From Bartonella machadoae (lineage in GTDB: Bacteria > Pseudomonadota > Alphaproteobacteria > Rhizobiales > Rhizobiaceae): a stretch of DNA of 64,000 nt. The number at the start of each line of letters is the position of its first letter. Positions within the stretch are counted from its first letter, which is position 1. The notes beneath the pieces were generated by a model. It saw only the letters and a list, made by a program, of their open reading frames with translations. It was not told the DNA's origin and did no database searches. The position numbers were made by a program, and so were the translations under genes. Shown piece by piece: positions 43,920 through 53,078 of this stretch. The stretch spans positions 1,694,501 to 1,758,500 of the forward strand of contig NZ_CP087114.1 of assembly GCF_022559585.1 (NCBI RefSeq), in the 5' to 3' direction.

Positions 43920-44710
43920 ACTGCTACCGGTGCCTTGATATGTGGTTGTGCTTCATAATTAAGCAATTCAAAATCCTCAAATTTAAAAGAAAAAAGATCT
44001 GTTACCGCTGGATTGATACGCATAGACGGCAAAGTATTGGGGATACGAGACAATTGAGATCGCGCCTGTTCAAAATGATTAGAATAAAGATGCGCATCCC
44101 CTAGCGTATGAACAAAATCACCTATTTTAAGCCCACACACTTGTGCAATCATCATTGTTAACAATGCATAAGAAGCAATATTGAATGGAAGACCTAAAAA
44201 AATATCCGCTGAACGTTGATAAAGCTGGCAAGATAATTTTCCATCAGCAACGTAGAATTGAAAAAGACAATGACACGGTGGGAGAGCCATTTCCTCTATC
44301 AATGCGGGATTCCACGCTGAGACAATTAAACGGCGAGAATCAGGTGTTTCCTTAATCATAGTCAAAAGATGACTGATCTGATCAATATATTGTCCATCAG
44401 GCGTTGGCCAAGAGCGCCACTGATAACCATAGACAGGACCAAGATTCCCTTTTTCATCCGCCCATTCATCCCAAATTGATACACCATGTTCCTTCAACCA
44501 CGCTATATTCGTATCACCTTTAAGAAACCATAAAAGCTCATAAATGATTGAACGCAAATGCAACTTTTTCGTTGTCAACAACGGAAATCCAGCCTGTAAA
44601 TCAAATCGCATCTGATAACCAAAGACCGATCGCGTCCCAACACCGGTTCGATCAGTCCGGTCAAAGCCCTGCTCTAAAACATGAGATAAAAGATCAAGAT
44701 AGGTTTTCAT
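43916..44710 (-). CDS. thyA: thymidylate synthase
   Basis: ThyA methylates dUMP using methylene-tetrahydrofolate. The start matching the family is ATG 44710 ([16 protein letters not shown]), giving 264 residues, the exact length of E. coli ThyA; a longer frame to 44758 is not needed. Landmarks: [50 protein letters not shown] in part, the catalytic Cys in [12 protein letters not shown], and [22 protein letters not shown]. The C-terminal [15 protein letters not shown] end closes the active site. The gene overlaps folA by four bases. It is not preceded by a clear ribosome site, so translation may start elsewhere by a few codons. Confidence 0.94.
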   Translation of the reverse strand: MKTYLDLLSHVLEQGFDRTDRTGVGTRSVFGYQMRFDLQAGFPLLTTKKLHLRSIIYELLWFLKGDTNIAWLKEHGVSIWDEWADEKGNLGPVYGYQWRSWPTPDGQYIDQISHLLTMIKETPDSRRLIVSAWNPALIEEMALPPCHCLFQFYVADGKLSCQLYQRSADIFLGLPFNIASYALLTMMIAQVCGLKIGDFVHTLGDAHLYSNHFEQARSQLSRIPNTLPSMRINPAVTDLFSFKFEDFELLNYEAQPHIKAPVAV

Positions 44711-44923
44711 ACGAACATTATGGACGATTCTATTGAATATAGAAAATAGAAATTGCAAAATTCATAAAAATACAGTTTAAATTTCTTCTCCCCAATATTT
44801 TACACAAGAAATTCCTACGTTTCGATTAAATTTTTGACGTAAAAGATAAAATACTATAGACAACTCTTCGGAGAATAAATAGCAGGGGTAATAAATGAAT
44901 GAAAAAAACAAAGGGATAGACTT

Positions 44924-46231
44924 ATGGAAAATGAAACAACTTTAGCGCCACATGATACAAGAAAACGTATCCGAGCTATTGTGTCCAGTGCATCAGGCAA
45001 TCTAGTAGAATGGTACGACTTTTATGTTTATTCTTTTACATCCATCTACTTTGCATCACAATTCTTTCCCTCTGACGGCGATGTCGTTATGCAACTTTTA
45101 AAAGCTGCTGGTGTCTTTGCTATCGGTTTTCTTATGCGCCCAATCGGCGGATGGCTTTTTGGCTTCATTGCTGACCGTTATGGACGCAAACGTTCAATGC
45201 TTATTTCGGTTTTTATGATGTGCGGTGGCTCGTTCTTAATCGCCTTACTTCCTACCTATGAAACCATAGGAGCAGCTGCAGGACTTTTTTTACTTTTACT
45301 CAGAATGCTTCAGGGACTTTCTGTTGGTGGTGAATACGGTACAACAGCAACCTATATGAGTGAAATCGCCCTTAAAAATCGCCGTGGATTCTTTAGCTCT
45401 TTCCAATACACCACATTGATTGGTGGTCAACTTCTAGCCAGCCTTGTTATATTCATTCTAGCCTTGTATCTCACCGGAGATCAGCTAAAAGCATGGGGAT
45501 GGCGTATCCCATTTGCCATTGGTGGACTAGGAGCAATCGTTGCGATTTATTTACGCCGCACTCTCCACGAAACAACGACCAAAGAAAGTCGTTCTAAGAA
45601 AGAAGCCGGTAACATTGTAGAGCTTTTATCCAATCATGGGAAAGCTTTTTTTCTCGTTATTGGTTTTACCGCTGGGGGATCACTTACATTCTATACATAT
45701 ACAACCTATATGCAAAAATATCTCATAACGACTACCGGATTTGATAAGCACACTGCAACAACGATAATGACTGCTGCACTTTTTGTTTTTATGTTAATTC
45801 AGCCTGCATTTGGTTTTCTGGCTGATAAAATTGGAACAAGAACGTCACTGCTTATTTGGAGTGTTTTATCTATTATCTTTACAATACCTGGGCTTCATGT
45901 GATTGGTAACACCGATAATACATGGATTGCTCTATCCGTCATCGTTGGAATGCTCTGTATTATGAGTTTTTATACATCCATCGCTGGTATTGTAAAATCA
46001 GAAATGTTTCCCGCTTCAGTACGGGCAATAGGTGTTGGACTCTCTTATGCCATTGCCAATGCGCTCTTTGGTGGTTCCGCTGAGTATGTCGCACTTGGCT
46101 TAAAAGATCTTGGATATGAAACTGTCTTCTATTTTTATATCATTGGCATGATGGTTATTGCATTCATTTCTATTCTCTTAATGCCCGACGCCCGCAAAGG
46201 GGGATATCTTCAAAATGATGATATTCATTAA
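44924..46231 (+). CDS. KgtP-like dicarboxylate/metabolite:H+ symporter, copy 1
   Basis: A 435-residue MFS transporter of the MHS family, very like E. coli alpha-ketoglutarate permease KgtP over its whole length. Shared segments: [85 protein letters not shown], and a C-terminal [27 protein letters not shown] region. Twelve helices are expected. It imports dicarboxylates or related compounds with protons. It is the first of three tandem copies; this one is followed by a terminator at 46255-46290. A plausible start is the ATG at 44924 following AGGGATAGACTT. Bartonella are fastidious and import many nutrients, but substrate is not provable here. Confidence 0.85.
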   Translation: MENETTLAPHDTRKRIRAIVSSASGNLVEWYDFYVYSFTSIYFASQFFPSDGDVVMQLLKAAGVFAIGFLMRPIGGWLFGFIADRYGRKRSMLISVFMMCGGSFLIALLPTYETIGAAAGLFLLLLRMLQGLSVGGEYGTTATYMSEIALKNRRGFFSSFQYTTLIGGQLLASLVIFILALYLTGDQLKAWGWRIPFAIGGLGAIVAIYLRRTLHETTTKESRSKKEAGNIVELLSNHGKAFFLVIGFTAGGSLTFYTYTTYMQKYLITTTGFDKHTATTIMTAALFVFMLIQPAFGFLADKIGTRTSLLIWSVLSIIFTIPGLHVIGNTDNTWIALSVIVGMLCIMSFYTSIAGIVKSEMFPASVRAIGVGLSYAIANALFGGSAEYVALGLKDLGYETVFYFYIIGMMVIAFISILLMPDARKGGYLQNDDIH

Positions 46232-46252
46232 AGCTTTCTATTGAAATTAAAC

Positions 46253-46287
46253 AAAAAAGCTCACTTTGTTGAGCTTTTTTATTATAA
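46253..46287 (+). terminator. rho-independent terminator after KgtP-like copy 1
   Basis: AAAAAAGCTCA pairs with TGAGCTTTTTT around CTTTGT. It is followed by ATTAT. A clear terminator. Confidence 0.85.
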
Positions 46288-46881
46288 AATTCGTATAAAA
46301 AATTAAATATTTAAAAAATGTTATACGTATTTATTAAATAAGAAAGATAACCCTTCCTTCTCTAGCATAAGTTTTGAAAAATCTTCTACTTTACTATAGG
46401 GTACTCTTTCTTCATTATGCTCATTTTATTACCTTTAAAATTTATTTGATGAATTTCAACAAACATCCATTTTTTCAAAATCAAAGATAACCGAAGCTTT
46501 CTCAACAATAATCCCTTACTAGCAATGACTTCGTATGAAAAGATGCAGCTATCCCTTTAGAAGAGTTTTTTGCAGCAAAACAATTTAACAAAGAATACCT
46601 AAACATCTCCAGCTGTTAAGAAGAGGCAAGAAAGCAATTGTAACGTTTTATGCATAGTAAAACCGTCTACGAAAACGCATGTTTATTGCTCCATGTGTAA
46701 TAATCATGTGTAATCATTTCAATATAAAGCATATTACAGGCGCCCTACATTTGTCGATACACAACAAACGATGATCTAACAAAGCGATGTTACTCTATTT
46801 GTAAAATGAGAAATCTAAAAACAAAATAAAACAATAGTTTTATTAATTAAACTTAAAAAGCACCTCATAATAAATACAATG
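46288..46881. other. gap without recognised gene
   Basis: About 590 AT-rich bases after the terminator. No gene or repeat is recognised before the integrase-leader repeat at 46882. Confidence 0.4.
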
Positions 46882-47048
46882 CATTGATTTATAATGATAA
46901 TTTATCGTTTTGCATGTTGAATTAGCCCCCCGAATATTGTAAGATTCTCTTATCTCAAATCATTACATTTTGAATCAATTAATTACTTATTTGCACATCA
47001 TAAGCGGGATTGGTGTGTGGGTAGAAAACCGTTTAGAAAGGAACAAAA
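46882..47048 (+). repeat. integrase-leader repeat, copy B
   Basis: CATTGATTTATAA at 46882-46894 begins a copy of the sequence preceding the intact integrase (17669-17837), including CCCCGAATATTGTAAGATTCTC and GCACATCATAAGC. It runs into a broken int gene. Confidence 0.75.
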
Positions 47049-47300
47049 ATGCCTCTTATGGAGAGTCTTAATGCAAGGGCTGTCGGCAACATTGGGGGCT
47101 GGCAAATAATATGATGGTACCAGCTTATACCTTCATAAACGTAAAGATGGTGGCGTTCAATGGCTTTTACGTTATTACTATCCACGGGCGCCGTCGTGAA
47201 ATGGGCTTGGGTGCCTTAAGAAATGTCTCTTTAAACAAGCCCGTGAATTGGCAACTGGGTGGCGTTCTGTTTTGAATGAGGGGCGTGACCCTATTAAAGA
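47049..47300 (+). pseudogene. integrase N-terminal remnant
   Basis: The sequence follows the start of the intact integrase closely (ATGCCTCTTATGG, then AATGCAAGGGCTGTCGG), but indels break the frame several times: an extra G after CTGTCG, an added T in the GGCAAATAATAT region and a lost base near TTTAAACAAGC. Only the DUF4102 domain region is left, up to about ACCCTATTAAAGA; the rest of the gene is absent. It sits between two KgtP-like transporter genes, so an element inserted here and was later lost. Confidence 0.75.
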
Positions 47301-47798
47301 TAATATCTGTCAAAAATGAATATCAAAATGCATTGATCCATTTAAAGAAAAAGTTTCTTTTTTGACAAAGTTATTGATTCTTAAGAGAAAAATTACATTC
47401 TTGAAGCATATAATTTTCATATTATCCCCACAATCAAAAAGGCAGATAATTTTAAGCAAAAATACAGTTTCCCTCTTTCCCAAACGGAACACATAACCTA
47501 TAAATTAAACTGTATTTATGAATATAATCTCGCCTCTTTCTCTGCCTTTTCGGTCTAAACAATCTATGCTATTGTTCAACATACAATAAAAAGTCGAGAG
47601 ACAACTTCATATAAATATTCCCGTTGCTTTCATTGTAACATAAAAAAGAAAACCTCAAAACTTTATAAAAATATATCTCTCATAAAGAAAATCAAACATC
47701 TTTCAGAAAAAACATTCTTATAATTGAATTTTTGTAACTTAAATTGTAAACAACTTTAAAGAGAAAAATAAATAGAGTCATTAAAAGGGGAACACTTC
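47301..47798. other. gap without recognised gene
   Basis: About 500 AT-rich bases before the second KgtP-like gene. The final 80 bases resemble those before the third copy and hold its ribosome site (AAAAGGGGAACACTTC). Confidence 0.4.
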
Positions 47799-49106
47799 AT
47801 GAAAAATGAAACAACTTTAGCACCACATGATACGGAGAAACGTATCTTCGCTATCATATCCAGCGCATCAGGGAATCTGGTAGAATGGTATGATTTTTAT
47901 GCTTACTCATTTACGTCGATTTATTTTGCTTCGCAATTCTTTCCTTCAGATGATAATGTTGTTACACAACTGTTAAAAGTCGCCGGAATCTTTTTTATTG
48001 GTTTTCTTATGCGCCCAATTGGAGCATGGCTTTTCGGCTTTATTGCTGACCGTTATGGACGCAAACGCTCAATGCTTATTTCGGTTTCTATGATGTGTTG
48101 TGGCTCATTTCTCATCGCCATAGTTCCCACCTACGAAACTTTGGGAATAACAGCCGCATTCCTTTTACTTTTAATCCGCATGTTTCAAGGACTTTCCGTT
48201 GGTGGTGAATATGGTACAACAGCAACCTATATGAGTGAAGTTGCTCTCAAAAAACATCGTGGACTCTTTGCTTCTTTCCAATATGCTACAACGATCTCAG
48301 GGCAACTTCTTGCCAGCTTTATTATCTTTATTTTATCACTTTATCTCACTGAAGATCAATTAAAAGCATGGGGATGGCGTATTCCTTTTGCCATTGGTGG
48401 AATAGCAGCAATCGTTGCATTTTATCTGCGTCGTTCGCTTCATGAAACAACCACCAAAGAAAGCCGTTCTCACCAACATGCTGGTAGTATACAGGAGCTT
48501 TTACGCAACCACAAAAAAGCTTTCTTTCTGGTTATCGGCTTTACCGCAGGAGGTTCGCTCACATTTTACACCTACACCACTTACATGCAAAAATATCTGA
48601 TCACAACCACCGGATTTGATAAACACACAGCAACAACAATAATGACCGCGGCACTTTTTGTTTTCGTGTTACTCCAACCCCTCTTTGGTTCTCTAGCTGA
48701 TAAAATTGGAGCAAGAGCTTCACTCATCAGTTGGAGTACCTTATCGATTATCTGCACAATTCCCGTGCTTAAAACAATTGGTAATGCTCACAATCCATGG
48801 TTTGCACTCTTAATCATCATTGGAATACTTTGTATTATGAGTCTTTATACATCTATCGCTGGGATCATAAAAGCAGAACTGTTCCCTGCTTCAATCCGAG
48901 CAATCGGCGTTGGATTTTCTTTTGCCATTGGTAATGCACTGTTTGGTGGTTCGGCTGAATATGTAGCATTTGGACTAAAAGATCTTGGATATGAAAGTGT
49001 CTTTCCTTTTTATATCATTGGTATGATGATCATTGCACTCATTTCAATTCTCTTAATGCCAGATATAGACAAAGGGGGATATCTTAAAGATGATGAGATT
49101 CTTTAA
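47799..49106 (+). CDS. KgtP-like symporter, copy 2
   Basis: A 435-residue paralogue of the upstream gene with the same motifs ([65 protein letters not shown]). Most differences are conservative substitutions in helices 4-6 and the C-terminal half. All conserved Arg/Gly/Asp positions of MFS loop 2-3 are kept, so it should be active. The start codon is preceded by AAAAGGGGAACACTTC. It has its own upstream region and a terminator at 49118-49151. Differences among the copies suggest divergence in substrate or regulation rather than a fresh duplication. Confidence 0.85.
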   Translation: MKNETTLAPHDTEKRIFAIISSASGNLVEWYDFYAYSFTSIYFASQFFPSDDNVVTQLLKVAGIFFIGFLMRPIGAWLFGFIADRYGRKRSMLISVSMMCCGSFLIAIVPTYETLGITAAFLLLLIRMFQGLSVGGEYGTTATYMSEVALKKHRGLFASFQYATTISGQLLASFIIFILSLYLTEDQLKAWGWRIPFAIGGIAAIVAFYLRRSLHETTTKESRSHQHAGSIQELLRNHKKAFFLVIGFTAGGSLTFYTYTTYMQKYLITTTGFDKHTATTIMTAALFVFVLLQPLFGSLADKIGARASLISWSTLSIICTIPVLKTIGNAHNPWFALLIIIGILCIMSLYTSIAGIIKAELFPASIRAIGVGFSFAIGNALFGGSAEYVAFGLKDLGYESVFPFYIIGMMIIALISILLMPDIDKGGYLKDDEIL

Positions 49107-49120
49107 GTTTTCCACGCGCA

Positions 49121-49153
49121 ATAAAAAAGCCCAAACAATTGGGCTTTTTTATA
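49121..49153 (+). terminator. rho-independent terminator after KgtP-like copy 2
   Basis: AAAAAAGCCCAA pairs with TTGGGCTTTTTT around ACAA. A strong terminator. Confidence 0.85.
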
Positions 49154-49640
49154 ATGAATCTGTAAATATTCAATAAAAACAGCGAATAACATAAAACCTT
49201 TCATTTCTTATATCTCGCCCTACAGAAAAATACTGTTCTCATATATAAGTTAAAGAATATTTCATAACACTCTGTATTATTTGTATTTTACCAAATATCT
49301 TTTATTGTTCACAACGAAAGAATAAAAAGTTATATAGCTTTTCTACACTCTCTAACCATTCTATTGGTAAATTTTAGAACAGCGCTCTCTACACTTTTTT
49401 ACCAACATTTCACCCCCACTTGAAGCTATTTTTTCAACACACGCCCCTTTTAGGTTCGGCGTGGCGTTCTCCCCCCCCCCCACAACATAAAATCCTCAAA
49501 AGGTGCAAGCTTATAACCTCAACAAACCCTCTAAAAGAGCGTTCATAAAAAATTACTATTATAACAATTGAATTTTGATGATACAGTCGTAAAAAAATTT
49601 AAAGCAAAAAATACAATAAATCTAAAAAGGGAAACACTTC
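49154..49640. other. gap with an 11-C tract
   Basis: No gene is seen. A homopolymer of eleven C lies at 49471-49481 after GGCGTTCT. The final 40 bases match the ribosome-site region of copy 2. Confidence 0.5.
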
Positions 49641-50948
49641 ATGAAAAATGAAACAACTTTAATACAACATAGTGCAAGAAAACGTGTCTTCGCTATCATA
49701 TCCAGCGCATCAGGGAATTTGGTAGAGTGGTATGATTTTTACGTTTATTCATTTGCGTCAATTTACTTTGCGCCACAATTTTTTCCTTCAGATGGCGATG
49801 TTGTTACCCAATTTCTAAAAACAGCAGGAATCTTCTTTATTGGTTTTCTGATGCGCCCAATTGGCAGTTGGCTCTTTGGTTTTATTGCTGATCGTTATGG
49901 ACGCAAAAACTCAATGCTTATCTCTATTCTTATGATGTGTGGGGGGTCTTTTCTCATTGCCATACTTCCCACTTATGAAACTTTAGGAAGAACTGCCGCA
50001 ATTCTCCTGCTTCTCATTCGAATGATGCAAGGACTTTCAGCCGGTGGTGAATATGGTACAGCGGCAACTTATATTAGCGAAATTTCCCTTAAAAATCATC
50101 GTGGTCTCTTTGCTTCTTTCCAATCTGGCACGCTTATTACTGGTCAACTTTTAGCCAGTTTTATTATCTTTATTTTAGCACTTTATCTAACGGAAGACCA
50201 ATTAAGAACATGGGGCTGGCGTATTCCTTTTGCAATTGGTGGATTAGCAGCAATAGTTGCACTTTATCTACGTCGTTCACTTCATGAAACAACCACGAAA
50301 GAAAGCCGTTCTAGGAAACAAACAGGGAGTCTTAAAGAGCTTCTAAGCAAACACAAAAAAGCCTTCTTTGTCATTGTTATCTTCGCCTCAGGAGGATCTC
50401 TAACATTTTATACCTGTACGACTTATATGCAAAAATATCTCATCACCACCACCGGATTTGATAAACATACCGCAACAACGATAATGACTGCGGCACTTTT
50501 TATTTTCATCCTACTCCAACCCATTTTTGGTATCCTAGCAGATAAAATTGGGACAAAGAATTTGCTTATCCTTTGGAGTGGACTCTCTACTCTTTTTACG
50601 ATTCCTGGACTTCTTATAATCGGTCACACACATAATCCATGGATTGCGCTGTCAACCATTCTTGGAATACTATGTATTATGAGCATGTATACATCCATCT
50701 CTGGTGTTGTAAAATCAGCAATGTTTCCTGCTTCAATACGCGCACTAGGCGTTGGTCTCTCTCATGCTATTGGTAATGCATTACTTGGCGGTTCCGCCGA
50801 ATATGTAGCACTTGGATTAAAAAATATGGGGCATGAATCATTCTTTTACTTTTACGTAATCGTTGTGATGATCTTTGCATTCATTGCCACCCTCTTTATA
50901 CCAGATATGAGCAAAGGAGGATATCTTCAAGAAGGCGAAACAGATTAA
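49641..50948 (+). CDS. KgtP-like symporter, copy 3
   Basis: Third tandem paralogue of 435 residues. It keeps [55 protein letters not shown], and RMMQGLSAGGEYGTAATYISE (shown in part) but carries more changes than copies 1 and 2, for example in loop 2-3 (KNSML instead of KRSML) and in the fifth helix (GTAATYIS). These changes could alter substrate. Its start follows AAAAAGGGAAACACTTC. The three genes all point the same way and are separated by their own terminators, so each is probably controlled separately. Confidence 0.85.
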   Translation: MKNETTLIQHSARKRVFAIISSASGNLVEWYDFYVYSFASIYFAPQFFPSDGDVVTQFLKTAGIFFIGFLMRPIGSWLFGFIADRYGRKNSMLISILMMCGGSFLIAILPTYETLGRTAAILLLLIRMMQGLSAGGEYGTAATYISEISLKNHRGLFASFQSGTLITGQLLASFIIFILALYLTEDQLRTWGWRIPFAIGGLAAIVALYLRRSLHETTTKESRSRKQTGSLKELLSKHKKAFFVIVIFASGGSLTFYTCTTYMQKYLITTTGFDKHTATTIMTAALFIFILLQPIFGILADKIGTKNLLILWSGLSTLFTIPGLLIIGHTHNPWIALSTILGILCIMSMYTSISGVVKSAMFPASIRALGVGLSHAIGNALLGGSAEYVALGLKNMGHESFFYFYVIVVMIFAFIATLFIPDMSKGGYLQEGETD

Positions 50949-50961
50949 CCTCTCTCTGCGA

Positions 50962-50997
50962 AACAAAAAGCCCAAAGAATTTTGGGCTTTTTTATCA
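50962..50997 (+). terminator. rho-independent terminator after KgtP-like copy 3
   Basis: AAAAAGCCCAAA pairs with TTTGGGCTTTTT around GAAT. It may also serve the converging gene at 51027-51332. Confidence 0.85.
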
Positions 50998-51026
50998 TTA
51001 TCGAGCAAAATTTCGTTTCAAATTGT

Positions 51027-51332
51027 TTAAATTTTATCAAGCGCGTTGAGTTGTTTGGCGACTAAATAATAAAAAGTCATACGGCTTTTTCTACGATCTC
51101 CAGACATTATTTCTGCAACTTTCGTAACGGCTGTTTTAGCACTTTTCTCATCCGCCCCCAACACATCTTTAACCCATTTTTCAACACGCTCTAACTCTTT
51201 TGGATCCGATGTCGCAACAAGTGATGCATCCTGCTTTTTCATTACCAAAGCTAAGCGATGACTCAGTCGTTTTATTGCAGCCTCATCGGGATTTTTATCA
51301 TATAATTTAATATCTGCTAGATCATTGATCAT
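51027..51332 (-). CDS. DUF2853 family protein
   Basis: A 101-residue protein of the DUF2853 family found in alphaproteobacteria. Family features: DPKELERVEKWV preceded by KKQDASLVATSD, then a C-terminal KSRMTFYYLVAKQL, which resembles the family's MTFYYLLAEK consensus. It appears to be a small helical protein; no function is known. Its start lies near the tmRNA gene on the other strand, so the two genes are divergent. Its stop lies close to the terminator after the third KgtP-like gene. The family match is from memory of motifs. Confidence 0.7.
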   Translation of the reverse strand: MINDLADIKLYDKNPDEAAIKRLSHRLALVMKKQDASLVATSDPKELERVEKWVKDVLGADEKSAKTAVTKVAEIMSGDRRKSRMTFYYLVAKQLNALDKI

Positions 51333-51479
51333 TGTGCACTATCTCCTCTCCAAAAATTAGCGGATGTACTTTACAACCGCATAACATAGCTTCATAAATA
51401 ATTAGAGGATTTAAAATATTAACAACCCCCCCCTTTTCTAAAGACTGTTCTTCATCTATATTTAAAGGGCTGGCTTGCC

Positions 51480-51790
51480 AGCTATGGTAATAAATGGACA
51501 ATGGAATAAACTTATTGGACCCGGGGGCGGTACCCGGCGCCTCCACCAAAATATAATGAAAATTATATTTTGGTGGGGGCGAAATAGGATCGACAAGAGT
51601 GTAAAGATTGCTCTTTTACTCGGCATAGTACCACCGTTATCGGACTAAATGAGTAGTTGCAAATGACAACTATGCGGAAGCACGTCTCGCCGCTTAAGGT
51701 GGTGTGAATGCTTCAAATTAAGCCTTAAACCGTCGCAGGTTTAAGCGGGGTTCGAAGGCACCTGGCAACAGAAGCCTTCACTTTTATCAA
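51480..51790 (+). ncRNA. ssrA: tmRNA, circularly permuted two-piece form
   Basis: The acceptor piece lies first: a T-arm-like CCGGG/CCCGG stem and an end GCGCCTCCACCA at 51537-51548. An intervening hairpin (AAATATAAT/ATTATATTT) links to the coding piece, whose first bases GGGGGCG (51575-51581) pair with CGCCTCC. The tag frame 51659-51697 reads ANDNYAEARLAA and stop. This is the permuted alphaproteobacterial layout, where removal of the intervening part leaves two RNAs. It rescues stalled ribosomes and tags proteins for ClpXP. Outer limits (start near 51480, end near 51790) are approximate. Confidence 0.93.
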
Positions 51791-51955
51791 TATCACCCAT
51801 TAATCTTCCAGATATTATTTGTCATAAAATCTCATATTATTTTTTCCGTTGATTTAAGTGCCTATGAGGAAAAATATTGCTAGCTTAAAAAGACATTCTA
51901 TTGCACAATATCACGCATACTCATCTACCATGTGAAATAAAAGGAATAAACTTCG

Positions 51956-52501
51956 ATGGTTCAAGATCAAATCCGCTACGATATTCTCGTTCAGGATGCG
52001 CTTCGTGGGGTTATCCGTAAAGTTTTGTCAGAAGTTTCTAAAGCAGGTCTTCCGGGAAATCACCATTTTTTTATTACTTTTTTGACAAATGCCCCTGGCG
52101 TAAAAATCTCTCCTCGGCTCAAAGGCCGTTATCCAGAGCAAATGACAATCGTCTTACAACACCAATTTAGAGATTTAAGTGTTTCGGAAACTGCCTTCGA
52201 AGTTACGCTTTCTTTTAAAGAGATTAGCGAGAAACTCGTGATTCCCTTTACTTCTATTCAGGTGTTTTATGATCCTATAGCCGCCTTTGAAGCAGCCTTT
52301 GACCTCCCTTCAAACTTGGTTTCTGGAGAAAGTGAAAATTCAGAAAATGCTCCAAGCACACCGATTGCTTTATCAGACAAACAAAAAAAAGAAAACGCAC
52401 ATATAAAAGAACAAAACCCTAGTACAGTTGAGGATTCCTCAAACAATGATACCAAGCAAAGTGCGGATGTTGTTTCTTTAGACTCCTTTCGAAAAAAATA
52501 A
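51956..52501 (+). CDS. sspB: SspB-type ClpXP adaptor (alphaproteobacterial)
   Basis: The 181-residue protein matches alphaproteobacterial SspB: IRYDILVQDALRGVIRKVLSEV, GNHHFFITFLTNAPGVKISPRLKGRYPEQMTIVLQHQF (in parts), and VIPFTSIQVFYDPIAAFEAAFDL, then a disordered Ser/Glu/Asn linker and an end VVSLDSFRKK that fits the ClpX-binding XB motif. It binds tagged proteins and delivers them to ClpXP. Remarkably it lies only about 165 bases downstream of ssrA, which makes the tag, so the tag and its adaptor are neighbours. The start follows AAAAGGAATAAACTTCG. Two short genes follow closely (DUF4169 and an RHH-type protein). Confidence 0.88.
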   Translation: MVQDQIRYDILVQDALRGVIRKVLSEVSKAGLPGNHHFFITFLTNAPGVKISPRLKGRYPEQMTIVLQHQFRDLSVSETAFEVTLSFKEISEKLVIPFTSIQVFYDPIAAFEAAFDLPSNLVSGESENSENAPSTPIALSDKQKKENAHIKEQNPSTVEDSSNNDTKQSADVVSLDSFRKK

Positions 52502-52514
52502 TGAAAACTTACAC

Positions 52515-52703
52515 ATGACTAACCTTATTAATCTTCGTCAGTTTAGAAAACAGAAAAAGCGTGCAGAACAAGCTATCCATGCAGAAGAGAGACGTTGTCA
52601 TTTTGGCCGAACAAAAGCGGAAAAACTTTTCGAGCAAAAACAATCTTTAAAAACGCAAAAATTTCTTGATCAAAATTACTTAGAGCGCCTAGAAAAAGAA
52701 TAA
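52515..52703 (+). CDS. DUF4169 family protein
   Basis: A 62-residue, highly charged protein with the family pattern NLRQFRKQKKRAEQAIHAEERRCHFGRTKAEK (in part). The family is short, basic and found mainly in alphaproteobacteria, often next to sspB. It is probably a coiled-coil or nucleic-acid-binding helper; no function is known. It starts 13 bases after the sspB stop and ends five bases before the next gene, so the three genes form one operon. Recognised from the NLRxxRKxKxR and FGRTKAE motifs, with moderate certainty. Confidence 0.7.
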   Translation: MTNLINLRQFRKQKKRAEQAIHAEERRCHFGRTKAEKLFEQKQSLKTQKFLDQNYLERLEKE

Positions 52704-52708
52704 AAGTC

Positions 52709-52960
52709 ATGCATGAAGATAATTTCATCGATTGGTCAAAAGTGATCTTACGAAAAATATCTGTTCGAATTGATGGACATGCAACAAGCGTATCTTTGGA
52801 ACAGCCCTTTTTAGACATTCTCAAAACCATAGCGCAAAAAAAGGGACAATCTTTAGCCTTTATTATCACCGATATTGACAGCAAAAGACCGCCACAAGTG
52901 AATCTTTCGGCTTCGTTACGCGTTTATGCACTTCAAAGCGTTCTCACCCAACGTATGTGA
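52709..52960 (+). CDS. ribbon-helix-helix (RHH_4-type) protein
   Basis: The 83-residue protein has the pattern of the RHH_4 family: RKISVRIDGHATSVSLEQPFLDILKTIAQKKGQSLAFIITDIDS (in part), then NLSASLRVYALQSVL. The residues SVRIDGHATSVSLE form the ribbon and ITDIDS lies in the second helix. Such proteins usually bind DNA as dimers, though targets of this group are unknown. It is the third gene of the sspB operon. Bases AAAGTC before the ATG give only a weak ribosome site, so translation may depend on coupling. Family call by motif; biological role unknown. Confidence 0.7.
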   Translation: MHEDNFIDWSKVILRKISVRIDGHATSVSLEQPFLDILKTIAQKKGQSLAFIITDIDSKRPPQVNLSASLRVYALQSVLTQRM

Positions 52961-53078
52961 TATTTATTTTTAGTTTTTAAAACTTCTGTCTTCTTACGCA
53001 ACCAAAAGCATTACTTTCTTAAGAAAATATTTTTTAGCTCTAGCGCTTAACTGAAAAAAAGACTACACAAAAGATACA

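Noticed and set aside
51322-51549. 75-codon minus-strand frame opposite the tmRNA
   Set aside because: It lies over the tmRNA acceptor piece and has the typical chance sequence produced by such RNA genes; no ribosome site.
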